From Shewanella sp. UCD-KL12 (GTDB taxonomy: Bacteria > Pseudomonadota > Gammaproteobacteria > Enterobacterales > Shewanellaceae), in NCBI RefSeq assembly GCF_001957125.1, contig NZ_MPHJ01000018.1, forward strand, positions 1-64,000: a stretch of DNA of 64,000 bases, in the 5' to 3' direction. Every line of letters begins with the position of its first letter. Positions within the stretch are counted from its first letter, which is position 1. Positions 7,856 to 16,538 of this stretch are shown one piece after another. Made by a program: the position numbers and the translations under genes. Under the pieces are notes generated by a model. The model worked only from the letters and a program-made list of their open reading frames with translations, was not told where the DNA came from and searched no databases.

Positions 7856-10288
7856 GTGACCTATTTGAATAAAGAACTAAATCACATTATTGAAACTGCC
7901 GAGCGACTTAATCGTGTAAGGCTCGCTCGAGCTAATGCGCTGCTTTCGCCACTAAAGCGCGACCTTCTTAAACTTATTCCGCTGTTTTTTCATTATCACC
8001 GAGCAGGCTATCCTGGTTATAACGGTCCTATGACTCCCTCTGGGATATATGATTATGTCCCCTCTGAGCGTGAGTTAGACGCCTGTGATACGTTAGGTTT
8101 GGCCAGACCTATGGTTCATTTAGTCAAGCAAGCTTCAATTGAAGGTGTTTATAGTATGGGGAGTATGTCCAGCTTTGGGCAGAATCCTAAAAGTGATATT
8201 GATGTCTGGCTCGTGCATGACAAGCTATTGAGTGAGGTTGAGACCCGGTTACTTGAAGAGAAATCTACGCTGCTGACCTCCTGGTTCGCAACTCACTCCC
8301 TTGAAGTGAACATCTATTTAGTTCATCCAGAACAGTTCATTGATAGCCCGCATCGAAAAAATGAGCAATTTAAGTCTATAGGTAATGAGCATAGTGGTAG
8401 TGCTCAACATTGGTTATTACTTGAAGAGTTTTATCGCAGCCAAATATGCTTAGCGGGTAAACCAGTTACATGGTGGCCTAATGCAGCGCCTTGTGGCTCC
8501 TTACTGTATTTAGGTGATGTCAGTGCCATTCCATCCTATGAGTATTTTGGCGCATCGTTATGGCAGCTTTATAAGGGGCTAGATAAGCCACATAAAGCCT
8601 TGTTGAAGGTATTGCTGCTTGAATCTTATGCGGCTCAATATCCAGAAACCGAATTTATTAGCGAAAAAGTATGGCAACACACCATAGAGGGAGACTTTTC
8701 TGCGGCGAATGACAGCTATTTTTTGCTTTACGAGTCGATAGAAACGTATCTTATAAACAAAGAAGATCCCAGACGATTAGAGATAGCAAGACGTTGCTTT
8801 TATCTTAAATGTGGTATCCGCTTAAGTGAGCCAGAACAGGCCCAAGACTGGCGCTATCACAAGCTCAACAGCCTAGTCAAAGGTTGGCAGTGGTCTGCAA
8901 GTTTATTGCAAACATTGGATAACTGCGAGAACTGGCATTGTGGTCAACTGCAGTGGTTTAATGAGCAGCTTAATGAGTTAATGCTGGGCAGTTATCAGAC
9001 GTTACTGCAATTTGCATCGACTCATAAACTCAATGAAAGCTTGAAACTGTCAGAGCTGGGTCTTCTTACACGAAAACTTCATACCTACTTTAGCTGTGAC
9101 AATGAGCACCTCATAGGCCTGAATAGATTATGGAGCACTTCAATCTCTGAGGCTACGCTTACCATAGTGTATAGCCACAACCAACAAGAGTACTGCCTGT
9201 ATTGCTGTCCTTCTGATAGAAAGTCTTTTATTGGTCAGCGGGCTGTCTACCAATCAAAAAGTCAGGCAAAGCTATTAGCTTGGGCGGTGCTAAATGGCAT
9301 TTCAAACAATGACACTGTTTGGTATGAGTTTGAAAAAGGTGAGCGAAAATCCAAACGCTTTAGTCAAGCTTCTCAAAGGTTAGACAGTGTATTTGAGTTG
9401 GCTGATACTCGCGTGTCTAAAATGGATCTGTATAAGCCATGGCAATATAGAAAGTTAGTCTTTTTACTTAACTTCAATAGTGATTCCACTGCGCAATGGC
9501 AGGGGCAGGAGATAATGGTCGATTATATGAATGCCAATGTTTTCTCTCTTGGTCGTGGTGAAGTCAATATGTTGGAGTCTATAGAGTTATTTACGCTTAA
9601 CTCATGGGGTGAATGGCATTGTTACCGTTATGAGGGCGAGTTAGCTATTTTAGATGTGTTAGCGTTTGTTGCCCCCGGTATTCGACGCTCATCAGACGAT
9701 ATGGCGATTGAGGTCGTTAGTGGCTCAGCTAAGTTACAAACTCAATTAGAGCAGACTATAAGAAGTTTAGTATTAAGGGCTGCACGTCTTAGCTGGCGAG
9801 TATCTTCATCGGCGACACTGGTTTACCCATTAAAAGTGGCAAAAGTCAGGTATGGCCTTTTCTTTAATAGTAAGGGAATGGTGTATCAAGATTTAAAAGA
9901 TGCGAGAGCTTTTTACCAGCAACTTACCGCAAGGATGTTAATCGAGCTACCAAGGCCAAACTTAGGCAATGAGCCATTAACGATGGCGCCAGATGTCATA
10001 CAGGAGTTTGCAGCACGTGGTGCGATACAGTACTTTTTACGTCAAAGTGAAGAGGGGTTAGATGTATTTGTCCTTAATGAGCAGAATGAACTAGACCATT
10101 ATGTTCAAAAGGAGATCAGCGTTGATGAACTGGTGAGTGAGGTCAGCCATTTTCATGCATTTGAAGAACCAGATGTGGCAGCACAAAGGTTTAACTTGCC
10201 ACAATTTTTCCGCTTAATGCGCGTCAACGGTCGCCTGCAAGCTATTCCATTTGGGCTAGCAATCGATGAAGCTGAGGTGGACTTTTAA
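7856..10288 (+). CDS. cyaA: Class I adenylate cyclase
   Basis: 810 residues. It makes cAMP from ATP and feeds CRP. The N-terminal catalytic half carries the nucleotidyltransferase-like signature GSMSSFGQNPKSDIDVW, with Gly102-Ser103 and the metal-binding pair Asp114 and Asp116 at the same numbering as in E. coli CyaA. The C-terminal half is the regulatory region. The start is a GTG with no good ribosome binding site, in keeping with the poorly translated TTG start known in E. coli. It is divergent from hemC, behind a CRP-like site. It is somewhat shorter than the E. coli protein (848). Confidence 0.97.
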   Translation: MTYLNKELNHIIETAERLNRVRLARANALLSPLKRDLLKLIPLFFHYHRAGYPGYNGPMTPSGIYDYVPSERELDACDTLGLARPMVHLVKQASIEGVYSMGSMSSFGQNPKSDIDVWLVHDKLLSEVETRLLEEKSTLLTSWFATHSLEVNIYLVHPEQFIDSPHRKNEQFKSIGNEHSGSAQHWLLLEEFYRSQICLAGKPVTWWPNAAPCGSLLYLGDVSAIPSYEYFGASLWQLYKGLDKPHKALLKVLLLESYAAQYPETEFISEKVWQHTIEGDFSAANDSYFLLYESIETYLINKEDPRRLEIARRCFYLKCGIRLSEPEQAQDWRYHKLNSLVKGWQWSASLLQTLDNCENWHCGQLQWFNEQLNELMLGSYQTLLQFASTHKLNESLKLSELGLLTRKLHTYFSCDNEHLIGLNRLWSTSISEATLTIVYSHNQQEYCLYCCPSDRKSFIGQRAVYQSKSQAKLLAWAVLNGISNNDTVWYEFEKGERKSKRFSQASQRLDSVFELADTRVSKMDLYKPWQYRKLVFLLNFNSDSTAQWQGQEIMVDYMNANVFSLGRGEVNMLESIELFTLNSWGEWHCYRYEGELAILDVLAFVAPGIRRSSDDMAIEVVSGSAKLQTQLEQTIRSLVLRAARLSWRVSSSATLVYPLKVAKVRYGLFFNSKGMVYQDLKDARAFYQQLTARMLIELPRPNLGNEPLTMAPDVIQEFAARGAIQYFLRQSEEGLDVFVLNEQNELDHYVQKEISVDELVSEVSHFHAFEEPDVAAQRFNLPQFFRLMRVNGRLQAIPFGLAIDEAEVDF

Positions 10289-10336
10289 TACCCGTTGCTT
10301 ATGCGAACAGGTATCGCTTCATCGTTAGCGTTTGAG

Positions 10337-10666
10337 CTAAATTGAAAGCTCGATCCCACCTTGCTGGGTAATCGCTGCGATAACAAAAGGCATAAATTCA
10401 CCGCCATTTCGCTCATCAAGCCACTTTCCATCGACGAAGGAAAAATGGTATCCGCCCTCTTTGGTCGCGACCCAGATTTGATGAAGAGGCTCTTGTTTAT
10501 TGATAACAATTTTAGATCTGTCTTCAAACTCTAGCTGTAAAACATTGCCAGAAGCGTCGATATCGATATCGGCATCTTGCTCATCGATAGCGTTTTCAAT
10601 TGCTTCATCTATTGCTTGGAACATCTCATCGGCTAATAGATGAAATTGTGTGTCAGTCATTGCCAT
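10337..10666 (-). CDS. cyaY: Frataxin-like iron-binding protein CyaY
   Basis: 109 residues. It is an iron donor or regulator in Fe-S cluster assembly in the cytoplasm. The acidic first helix (FQAIDEAIENAIDEQDADID) forms the iron-binding ridge of frataxins. The segments HQIWVATKEGGYHF and WLDERNG follow the frataxin fold. AGGAA lies 8 nt before the first ATG; a second ATG two codons later is possible. It is convergent with cyaA (48 bp apart), as in related genomes. Confidence 0.95.
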   Translation of the reverse strand: MAMTDTQFHLLADEMFQAIDEAIENAIDEQDADIDIDASGNVLQLEFEDRSKIVINKQEPLHQIWVATKEGGYHFSFVDGKWLDERNGGEFMPFVIAAITQQGGIELSI

Positions 10667-11055
10667 TAGCGTAATTCCTTAAAGGCTCACATCAGTTGTC
10701 GCAATAGTAGCAACCGAGCTTGAGATGCTCCACCGTTTTTTGAAAAAGCATATGCCTACGACTACGACCTCTCACCCAAGAGAGCATTTTCTTAAAACCA
10801 TCGTATGGGTCAACAATATGCAAAAAACAGCACGGAATGCTTATCAATTTCTAATCGGTCGAGGCTATTTGCAAAAAATAGCCAGTTTAGTATGTATTAG
10901 GTCTTTATCTGCTTGACGTAGAAAGCTGAACTCTGCAACATCAGTAGACTTTAGGCTGTTTTATTCACTTTGTGCTCAGCAACATAGTGAATAAAATTCA
11001 AGCTAGAAAAATAAACAGGCCCTAGTACCCGCACCCTATTTAGATGGAATGATTG
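10667..11055. other. Intergenic region cyaY-lptM
   Basis: 389 bp without a credible gene; a 63-codon frame at 10725-10916 has no family features. It must contain the divergent promoters of cyaY and the lptM operon, and it contains the inverted repeat at 10959-10996. Confidence 0.5.
10959..10996. repeat. 11-bp inverted repeat upstream of lptM-lysA
   Basis: TTTTATTCACT (10959-10969) and AGTGAATAAAA (10986-10996) are perfect inverted copies with a 16-nt spacer, 60 bp before lptM. There is no T-tract, so it could be an operator or an AT-rich mRNA hairpin. Confidence 0.6.
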
Positions 11056-11211
11056 ATGTTGAGAAAAATAAGACTGTGTTCAGTGGTAATACTTGTTAGC
11101 TTTTTTGTGGCCGCTTGTGGTCAGAAAGGGGCGTTATATAAATCGCCAGACAAAGAAGACAACCAAAAACAAGAACAGCCACAGCCAAAAAAACAAAGCG
11201 AAAAGGAATAA
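11056..11211 (+). CDS. lptM: LptM (YifL)-like small lipoprotein
   Basis: 51 residues. It has a basic N-terminus, a hydrophobic segment and the lipobox VAACGQKGALY, so the mature lipoprotein would start at Cys21. The CGxKGxLY motif after the lipobox is the hallmark of LptM/YifL, which in E. coli helps oxidative maturation of the LPS translocon LptD at the outer membrane. The C-terminus is a Gln/Lys/Pro-rich tail. It lies just before lysA-dapF, the usual context. The start is uncertain between ATG 11056 and the next codon, TTG. Confidence 0.88.
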   Translation: MLRKIRLCSVVILVSFFVAACGQKGALYKSPDKEDNQKQEQPQPKKQSEKE

Positions 11212-11215
11212 AGTC

Positions 11216-12460
11216 TTGGATTATTTTCTCTATAAAAACAATGAACTCGTTGCTGAAGATTGCTCAGTGACAGAATTGGCACGCAAGCATGGCACGCCAC
11301 TTTATATATACTCACGTGCAACGCTGGAGCGTCATTGGCATGCTTTCGACAAAGCTGTAGCCAATCATCCTCATCTCATCTGTTACGCTGTAAAAGCAAA
11401 CTCAAATATCGCAGTATTAAATGTGATGGCTCGTTTAGGCAGTGGTTTCGATATTGTTTCTGGCGGCGAGTTACAAAGGGTCATAGAGGCTGGCGGTGAT
11501 CCCGCTAAGGTCGTCTTCTCTGGTGTGGGTAAAACTGTCTCAGAAATGGAGATGGCACTAAACTTGGGGATCTACTGCTTTAATGTTGAGTCGGCAGCCG
11601 AGCTTGAGCAGCTTAATAACGTAGCGGGCCGAATTGGCAAAGTAGCCCCAGTCTCTCTTCGTGTTAATCCTGATGTCGATGCAGGCACTCATCCCTATAT
11701 TTCAACCGGTCTAAAAGAGAACAAGTTCGGTATCTCTATGGAAGAGGCTGAAGCAATTTTTGCTCGTGCTGAATCATTGGCAAATATACAGGTTAAAGGG
11801 GTGGATTGTCATATCGGCTCTCAGCTCACTGAGATACAACCTTTCCTCGATGCAATGGATCGCATGCTAGCGTTAATTGATCGCCTGGCAGAGCAAGGGA
11901 TCAAGATTGAGCATTTTGATGTCGGTGGTGGTTTAGGGGTTCCTTATGATGATGAAACGCCACCTCAACCTGCTGTTTATGCTGCAGCGCTGCTTGAACG
12001 TTTAGGTGACAGAGAGCTTAAACTTATTTTTGAACCTGGCCGTGCCATAGCAGCTAACGCAGGTATTTTTGTTACCCAAGTGCTGTATCTAAAAGGTAAT
12101 GGTGATAAGCACTTTGCTTTGGTCGACGGTGCGATGAATGATCTCATTCGTCCTTCACTCTACAGCGCTTGGCAGAATATCATTCCTGTTAAACCGCGCG
12201 ATGGTGCCACCAGTAATTATGATGTTGTTGGACCTGTGTGTGAAACGGGCGACTTTTTAGGTAAAGATAGAGCGCTATGTTTGGCCGCAGAGGATTACTT
12301 AGCGGTGCGTTCATCTGGCGCCTACGGCTTTACCATGTCATCAAACTATAATTCACGACCTCGTGCAGCTGAAGTCATGGTTGATGGTGAAAAAGACTAC
12401 CTGATCCGTGAGCGAGAAAAAGTGGCTCAGCTATGGCAAGGTGAGCAACTGTTGCCGTAA
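11216..12460 (+). CDS. lysA: Diaminopimelate decarboxylase
   Basis: 414 residues. A PLP enzyme that converts meso-diaminopimelate to lysine. The PLP lysine is Lys60 in CYAVKAN; the barrel motifs DCHIGSQL and FDVGGGLGVPY, the phosphate-binding EPGRAIAANAG and the catalytic PVCETGDFLG cysteine motif are all present. The frame runs 41 codons further upstream through lptM, but homology begins at MDYFLYKNNELVAED, giving a TTG start at 11216 with AGGA just before it. The gene starts 4 bp after lptM and precedes dapF, which supplies its substrate. Confidence 0.95.
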   Translation: MDYFLYKNNELVAEDCSVTELARKHGTPLYIYSRATLERHWHAFDKAVANHPHLICYAVKANSNIAVLNVMARLGSGFDIVSGGELQRVIEAGGDPAKVVFSGVGKTVSEMEMALNLGIYCFNVESAAELEQLNNVAGRIGKVAPVSLRVNPDVDAGTHPYISTGLKENKFGISMEEAEAIFARAESLANIQVKGVDCHIGSQLTEIQPFLDAMDRMLALIDRLAEQGIKIEHFDVGGGLGVPYDDETPPQPAVYAAALLERLGDRELKLIFEPGRAIAANAGIFVTQVLYLKGNGDKHFALVDGAMNDLIRPSLYSAWQNIIPVKPRDGATSNYDVVGPVCETGDFLGKDRALCLAAEDYLAVRSSGAYGFTMSSNYNSRPRAAEVMVDGEKDYLIREREKVAQLWQGEQLLP

Positions 12461-12494
12461 ACTGTTTATAATAATGACAGATGATCTTTTTGTG

Positions 12495-12534
12495 CTGCTT
12501 TTCACCAGTAACTTGCTTGCTGAATGAAAAGCAG
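12495..12534. repeat. 10-bp inverted repeat between lysA and dapF
   Basis: CTGCTTTTCA (12495-12504) and TGAAAAGCAG (12525-12534) could form a hairpin with a 20-nt loop in the lysA-dapF mRNA. There is no T-tract, so it is more likely a processing or attenuating structure than a terminator. Confidence 0.5.
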
Positions 12535-12561
12535 GGCATCGCTATTTAAGGGATACCAGAC

Positions 12562-13401
12562 TTGATCCATTTCACTAAAATGCATGGTTTAGGCAATGAT
12601 TTTATGGTCGTCGACGGCGTCACACAGAACGTGTTTTTTTCGCCGGACCAGATTAAGCGCCTAGCCGATAGAAATTTTGGTATCGGTTTTGATCAGCTGC
12701 TACTGGTAGAGCCACCATATGATCCAGAACTTGATTTTCACTATCGTATTTTCAATGCTGATGGTAGTGAGGTTGAGCAATGTGGTAACGGTGCGCGCTG
12801 TTTTGCACGGTTTGTACGCAATAAAGGGCTGACCAATAAGCAAAAAGTTCGGGTGAGTACCTCTAGTGGCAAGATAACGCTTCGATTAGAGCGAGATGGC
12901 AATGTCACTGTTAATATGGGGATCCCTGTACTTGAGCCCAGCAAAATCCCTTTTACAGCCAAACGAGTAGAGAAAACCTACTTACTGCAAGCCAATGCTG
13001 CTGATTCAACAATGCAGACATTTCTTTGCGGAGCTGTCTCCATGGGAAACCCTCATTGTGTACTCGATGTTGAAGACATTGATACAGCTGATGTGGAAGG
13101 TTTAGGTGCATTGCTCACTCAGCATGAGCGTTTTCCAAAAGGGGTTAATGTCGGCTTTATGCAGGTCATTAACTCAGGGCATATAAAGCTGAGAGTTTAT
13201 GAGCGTGGTGCAGGGGAAACATTAGCCTGTGGCACAGGAGCATGTGCAGCGGCGGTAGTGGGTCAACTGCAGGGGAAATTGGATAAAAGTGTACGTGTTG
13301 ACTTACCTGGCGGCACACTCACTATCAATTGGGAGGGCGAGGGTAAGCCATTATGGATGACAGGCCCAGCTGAACACGTATATGACGGACAGATACAGTA
13401 A
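12562..13401 (+). CDS. dapF: Diaminopimelate epimerase
   Basis: 279 residues. It converts LL-diaminopimelate to the meso form used for lysine and peptidoglycan. The two catalytic cysteines are Cys74 (EQCGNGARC) and Cys223 (GETLACGTGACAA). The N-terminus FTKMHGLGNDFMVVDG is canonical and shows that the start is the TTG at 12562. It is preceded by lysA (101 bp) and overlaps the DUF484 gene by one base (TAATG). Confidence 0.97.
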   Translation: MIHFTKMHGLGNDFMVVDGVTQNVFFSPDQIKRLADRNFGIGFDQLLLVEPPYDPELDFHYRIFNADGSEVEQCGNGARCFARFVRNKGLTNKQKVRVSTSSGKITLRLERDGNVTVNMGIPVLEPSKIPFTAKRVEKTYLLQANAADSTMQTFLCGAVSMGNPHCVLDVEDIDTADVEGLGALLTQHERFPKGVNVGFMQVINSGHIKLRVYERGAGETLACGTGACAAAVVGQLQGKLDKSVRVDLPGGTLTINWEGEGKPLWMTGPAEHVYDGQIQ

Positions 13402-14039
13402 TGACCGAGAGTAATAATGTGAAAAAACAACCGCCTTTCGATGAGCTGCTCATTAGAGAGTTTCTGCTGGATAACCCTGATTTTTTCAGTCGTTACCCAG
13501 AACTCTTGTTAGCGATGCGGATACCTCATGCTGAGCGCGGTGCTGTTTCACTGGTTGAGCGTCAACAAGAGATGCTGCGCAATCGGGTGCAGCAATTAGA
13601 GGAGGAGATCACTTCGTTAATGGGCATGGCGACCCGCAATGAGATGATCTACATGTTCAATACCCTGCTTTCACTTAAAATGTTGCAGTGTGAAGATCTT
13701 GGTGAACTTAGGCAGGAGCTATCAGAAGGCCTTAAAGGGCAGTTTCACTTCAGCCATGTGCGCTTAATTACCGTTCATGACATCGATAGTGAACTTTCGC
13801 GGATCTGGAGTAAACGTCTTAGTCAGGGTTATTACTTTGGCAGGTTAACTTCGGCCGAGTCGAAGCGTCTCTTTGGCTGTGAAGTAGGCTCTGTTGCATT
13901 ATCTCGACTGTCTGAGCAGTGTGGGCAAGTTATTTTTGCCATCGCAAGCCAAGATGCTATGCATTTTCACCCTGAGATGGATCACTTACTACTGGATCAG
14001 CTAAAGCAGCTATTAGATCATCTATTACCTAAGCTTTAG
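13401..14039 (+). CDS. DUF484 family protein (YigA-like)
   Basis: 212 residues. The N-terminal segment LLIREFLLDNPDFFSRYPELLLAMRIPH and the following Gln/Glu-rich coiled coil (about residues 50-80) are typical of DUF484. The C-terminal half resembles a degenerate GAF-like fold. The function is unknown. The family is almost always found between dapF and xerC, as here, and a 1-base overlap with dapF suggests translational coupling. Confidence 0.9.
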   Translation: MTESNNVKKQPPFDELLIREFLLDNPDFFSRYPELLLAMRIPHAERGAVSLVERQQEMLRNRVQQLEEEITSLMGMATRNEMIYMFNTLLSLKMLQCEDLGELRQELSEGLKGQFHFSHVRLITVHDIDSELSRIWSKRLSQGYYFGRLTSAESKRLFGCEVGSVALSRLSEQCGQVIFAIASQDAMHFHPEMDHLLLDQLKQLLDHLLPKL

Positions 14040-14079
14040 AAAGTGAGTGTTTGCTGGCTCATCATTGATTAAAGGCGCG

Positions 14080-15000
14080 ATGAATACTCTTTGGTTTAAA
14101 CAGTTTGAAAGTTATCTAAGTGCTGAGCGACAGCTTTCAGCCCATACAGTACGAAATTACCTGTATGAATTGCAGCGAGTCACTAAGCTGCTCGAGTTAC
14201 AGTCCCCACCAGTAGATTCATGGCGAGATGTCAGTCATGAGCAACTTCAGCAAGTGCTAGCACACTTGCATAGAAAAGGTTTAAGCCCACGTTCACTCTC
14301 TTTAACACTCTCATCGGTGAAGCAGTTTTGTGGCTTCCTACTCGGTGAGGCCGTCATTCAGTCAAATCCTGCCGCAAGCCTTAGTGCACCAAAGCAAAAT
14401 AAGCCTCTGCCTAAAAATATGGATCTTGATTCGGTAACTCACCTATTAGAGATAGACGCAAGCGATCCCTTAAGTGTTCGAGACAAAGCGATTATGGAGC
14501 TGTTTTACTCTTCGGGTTTGCGACTCGCAGAACTTGCAGCACTTAATGTGTCAGATCTTAATTTTTCAGATCTCCAGGTGAAGGTGTTAGGTAAAGGGAG
14601 TAAAGAGCGACTAGTACCAATAGGTGGCTGTGCGATGAGCGCATTGCAAGTTTGGCTCTCTTTGAGAGATGGTATTCCCTGTGAGGATGAGTCACTTTTT
14701 GTCACTATGAAAGGTAAAAGGCTAGCGCATCGCAGTATTCAAGCTAGGCTTGCCAAATGGGGCCAAGAGCAAGCATTGAATATGCGCGTTCATCCACATA
14801 AGTTAAGGCACTCATTTGCAACGCATATGTTAGAGTCGAGTGCTGATTTACGTGCGGTTCAAGAACTGCTTGGGCATGCAAATTTGTCCACAACTCAGAT
14901 CTATACCAGCTTAGACTTTCAGCACTTAGCCAAGGTTTATGATGGTGCACACCCAAGAGCAAGCAGAGCTAAATCGGTGAGTAAAAAAAATAAGGATTAA
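14080..15000 (+). CDS. xerC: Tyrosine recombinase XerC
   Basis: 306 residues. It works with XerD at dif to resolve chromosome dimers. The catalytic set is complete: Arg148 (SSGLRLAEL), Lys172 (GKGSKERLVP), His240 and Arg243 (HPHKLRHSFA), His266 (LLGHANLS) and the nucleophile Tyr275 (TTQIYTS). The numbering matches E. coli XerC. The frame could extend to a GTG at 14047, but AAGG five bases before the ATG at 14080 and the family N-terminus support the shorter form. This is a housekeeping gene, not a sign of an integron or phage. Confidence 0.96.
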   Translation: MNTLWFKQFESYLSAERQLSAHTVRNYLYELQRVTKLLELQSPPVDSWRDVSHEQLQQVLAHLHRKGLSPRSLSLTLSSVKQFCGFLLGEAVIQSNPAASLSAPKQNKPLPKNMDLDSVTHLLEIDASDPLSVRDKAIMELFYSSGLRLAELAALNVSDLNFSDLQVKVLGKGSKERLVPIGGCAMSALQVWLSLRDGIPCEDESLFVTMKGKRLAHRSIQARLAKWGQEQALNMRVHPHKLRHSFATHMLESSADLRAVQELLGHANLSTTQIYTSLDFQHLAKVYDGAHPRASRAKSVSKKNKD

Positions 15001-15002
15001 TC

Positions 15003-15722
15003 ATGACCAGGTGTTACCTAAGAGCTAAACCTTTTCATGCTATCAGCTTCGATCTTGATGATACGCTTTATGACAATGGGCCAATTATTAGTGCGGCAGA
15101 GCAAGCGTTACTCGAGTTTCTACAGATTAATTACCCTTTGAGTGTAAGTTGGCAAAGGGCTGATTGGCTCAAACTAAAAACGGAGCTGCTGAGTTGTTAT
15201 CCTGAGCTGACCCACGATACAACAGCTGCTCGCCTTGTGATGTTAGAGCAAGGGTTAATGAGATTAGGTTATTCTAGAGAGGAGTCAGAAAGGGGGGCTG
15301 TAGCAGGTTTGGAGTGCTTCTTACACAAGCGATCTGATTTTGAAGTTTTGCCCTCAGTGATTAATCAGCTTGAATTCTTAGCAACTAAATATCCATTGAT
15401 TGGGATCACTAATGGTAATGTTGATGCTCAGAAAATTGGTTTAGGCCATGTTTTGCAGTTTGTTCTTCACCCCGGGGAAGGGACAAGAATGAAGCCTTAC
15501 CCAGATATGTTTTATAGTGCATGCCGTAAACTCGACATACCTCTACACTGCCTACTGCACGTGGGTGATAGTCAAGCATCAGATGTTCAAGGCTCAAGAC
15601 TCGCAGGGTGTCAGTCTGCTTGGTTAAATCCTAGATTTGGTGGTAATAAGAGTGCGCTTAGCAATGAACTACTGCCTCATATGGAGATTAGTTCACTTGG
15701 CGATCTGGTGAGTGCCTTCTAG
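15003..15722 (+). CDS. yigB: HAD-family phosphatase YigB-like
   Basis: 239 residues. HAD motif I is FDLDDTLYDN (nucleophile Asp and general acid Asp), motif II is GITNGNVD, and motif IV is LLHVGDSQASDVQGS. In E. coli YigB dephosphorylates the riboflavin intermediate 5-amino-6-ribitylamino-uracil phosphate. The gene starts 2 bp after xerC and closes the operon; a terminator follows. Confidence 0.9.
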   Translation: MTRCYLRAKPFHAISFDLDDTLYDNGPIISAAEQALLEFLQINYPLSVSWQRADWLKLKTELLSCYPELTHDTTAARLVMLEQGLMRLGYSREESERGAVAGLECFLHKRSDFEVLPSVINQLEFLATKYPLIGITNGNVDAQKIGLGHVLQFVLHPGEGTRMKPYPDMFYSACRKLDIPLHCLLHVGDSQASDVQGSRLAGCQSAWLNPRFGGNKSALSNELLPHMEISSLGDLVSAF

Positions 15723-15749
15723 TGATGCTGTACAGCTTTGATAAGTTAA

Positions 15750-15780
15750 AAGCCAGTTACCTTACTGATGTAACTGGCTT
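15750..15780. terminator. Bidirectional terminator yigB / ytfE
   Basis: An 11-bp perfect stem AAGCCAGTTAC / GTAACTGGCTT with a 9-nt loop. Short A/T tracts on both sides suit the convergent genes yigB and ytfE. Confidence 0.85.
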
Positions 15781-15809
15781 AATTATTTATGAGCGTGATA
15801 CCGATTGGT

Positions 15810-16526
15810 TTATTCAGATAAAGCTAATGCCTTAGCAAACAATATGTTGTTCTCAATGTGAATATGCTGCATCAGATCGGCCTCAAACTCTGCAAGAGAC
15901 GCATAACAAACTCGCCATGTTGTACAGGCATGCTCTGGAGCTTGATAGTTGTTTGTCAGCTCTCTAATTTTTTCTAATACCAAGCCTGCATCATTATGTT
16001 CATGCTCCATGGCATTAATGGGGTTTCCTATGTGACCAAAGCAGCTATTTACTTGCTCCCCTGCAGCCATAGCTCGTATGGATGGAAATAAAATCCGCTC
16101 CTCTTTCATTAGGTGAGGCACTAGATCTTCAACGAGCGCTCTAATCCAACCAGCTAAAGGCTTTATCTCTTCATAATGCTCGCCATGAGCGCGTACCATC
16201 TTTTGGCTGTACTCTACGAGTAAAGGGGCTTTTTCTCTGACATAGGTATGGTGAGTGTCTTCGATATAGTCAATGAGCTTATCAACTGGAAGTTGCTTTA
16301 AGCTGTCTTCCTTTTGTCCTACTGCAGAACATGCCAGTAACGCCGCTTTCACTTCAGCTAAGTTTGCCCCTGCTTTCTCACAGGCTGCAGAAAGTGCGCG
16401 ACCACCACCACAGCAAAAATCGATATTAAATTGGCTAAAAATATGAGCGGCACGAAAATCATCGGCAACCAATTGGCCGACACGCTGCTGAGATAGATCT
16501 GTTACTGGTTGTGATGCCGTGCTCAT
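15810..16526 (-). CDS. ytfE: Iron-sulfur cluster repair di-iron protein (YtfE/ScdA/RIC)
   Basis: 238 residues. It repairs Fe-S clusters damaged by nitric oxide or oxidants. The N-terminal ScdA-type domain has FNIDFCCGGGRAL with the paired cysteines. The C-terminal hemerythrin-like domain supplies di-iron ligands in DTHHTYV, RAHGEHYEEI, HLMKEERILFP, AMEHEHNDAG and MQHIHIENNILF. A longer reading would start at a TTG four codons earlier, but GGAG six bases before the ATG at 16526 supports the shorter form. I saw no clear NsrR or FNR operator upstream. Confidence 0.94.
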   Translation of the reverse strand: MSTASQPVTDLSQQRVGQLVADDFRAAHIFSQFNIDFCCGGGRALSAACEKAGANLAEVKAALLACSAVGQKEDSLKQLPVDKLIDYIEDTHHTYVREKAPLLVEYSQKMVRAHGEHYEEIKPLAGWIRALVEDLVPHLMKEERILFPSIRAMAAGEQVNSCFGHIGNPINAMEHEHNDAGLVLEKIRELTNNYQAPEHACTTWRVCYASLAEFEADLMQHIHIENNILFAKALALSE

Positions 16527-16538
16527 ACTTAGCTCCAA

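Noticed and set aside
10725..10916. 63-codon frame between cyaY and lptM
   Set aside because: No ribosome binding site or recognisable composition; it lies in a promoter-bearing spacer.
14080..15000. Tyrosine recombinase as a sign of an integrated element
   Set aside because: It is XerC: catalytic residues and numbering match E. coli and it sits in the standard dapF-DUF484-xerC-yigB order.
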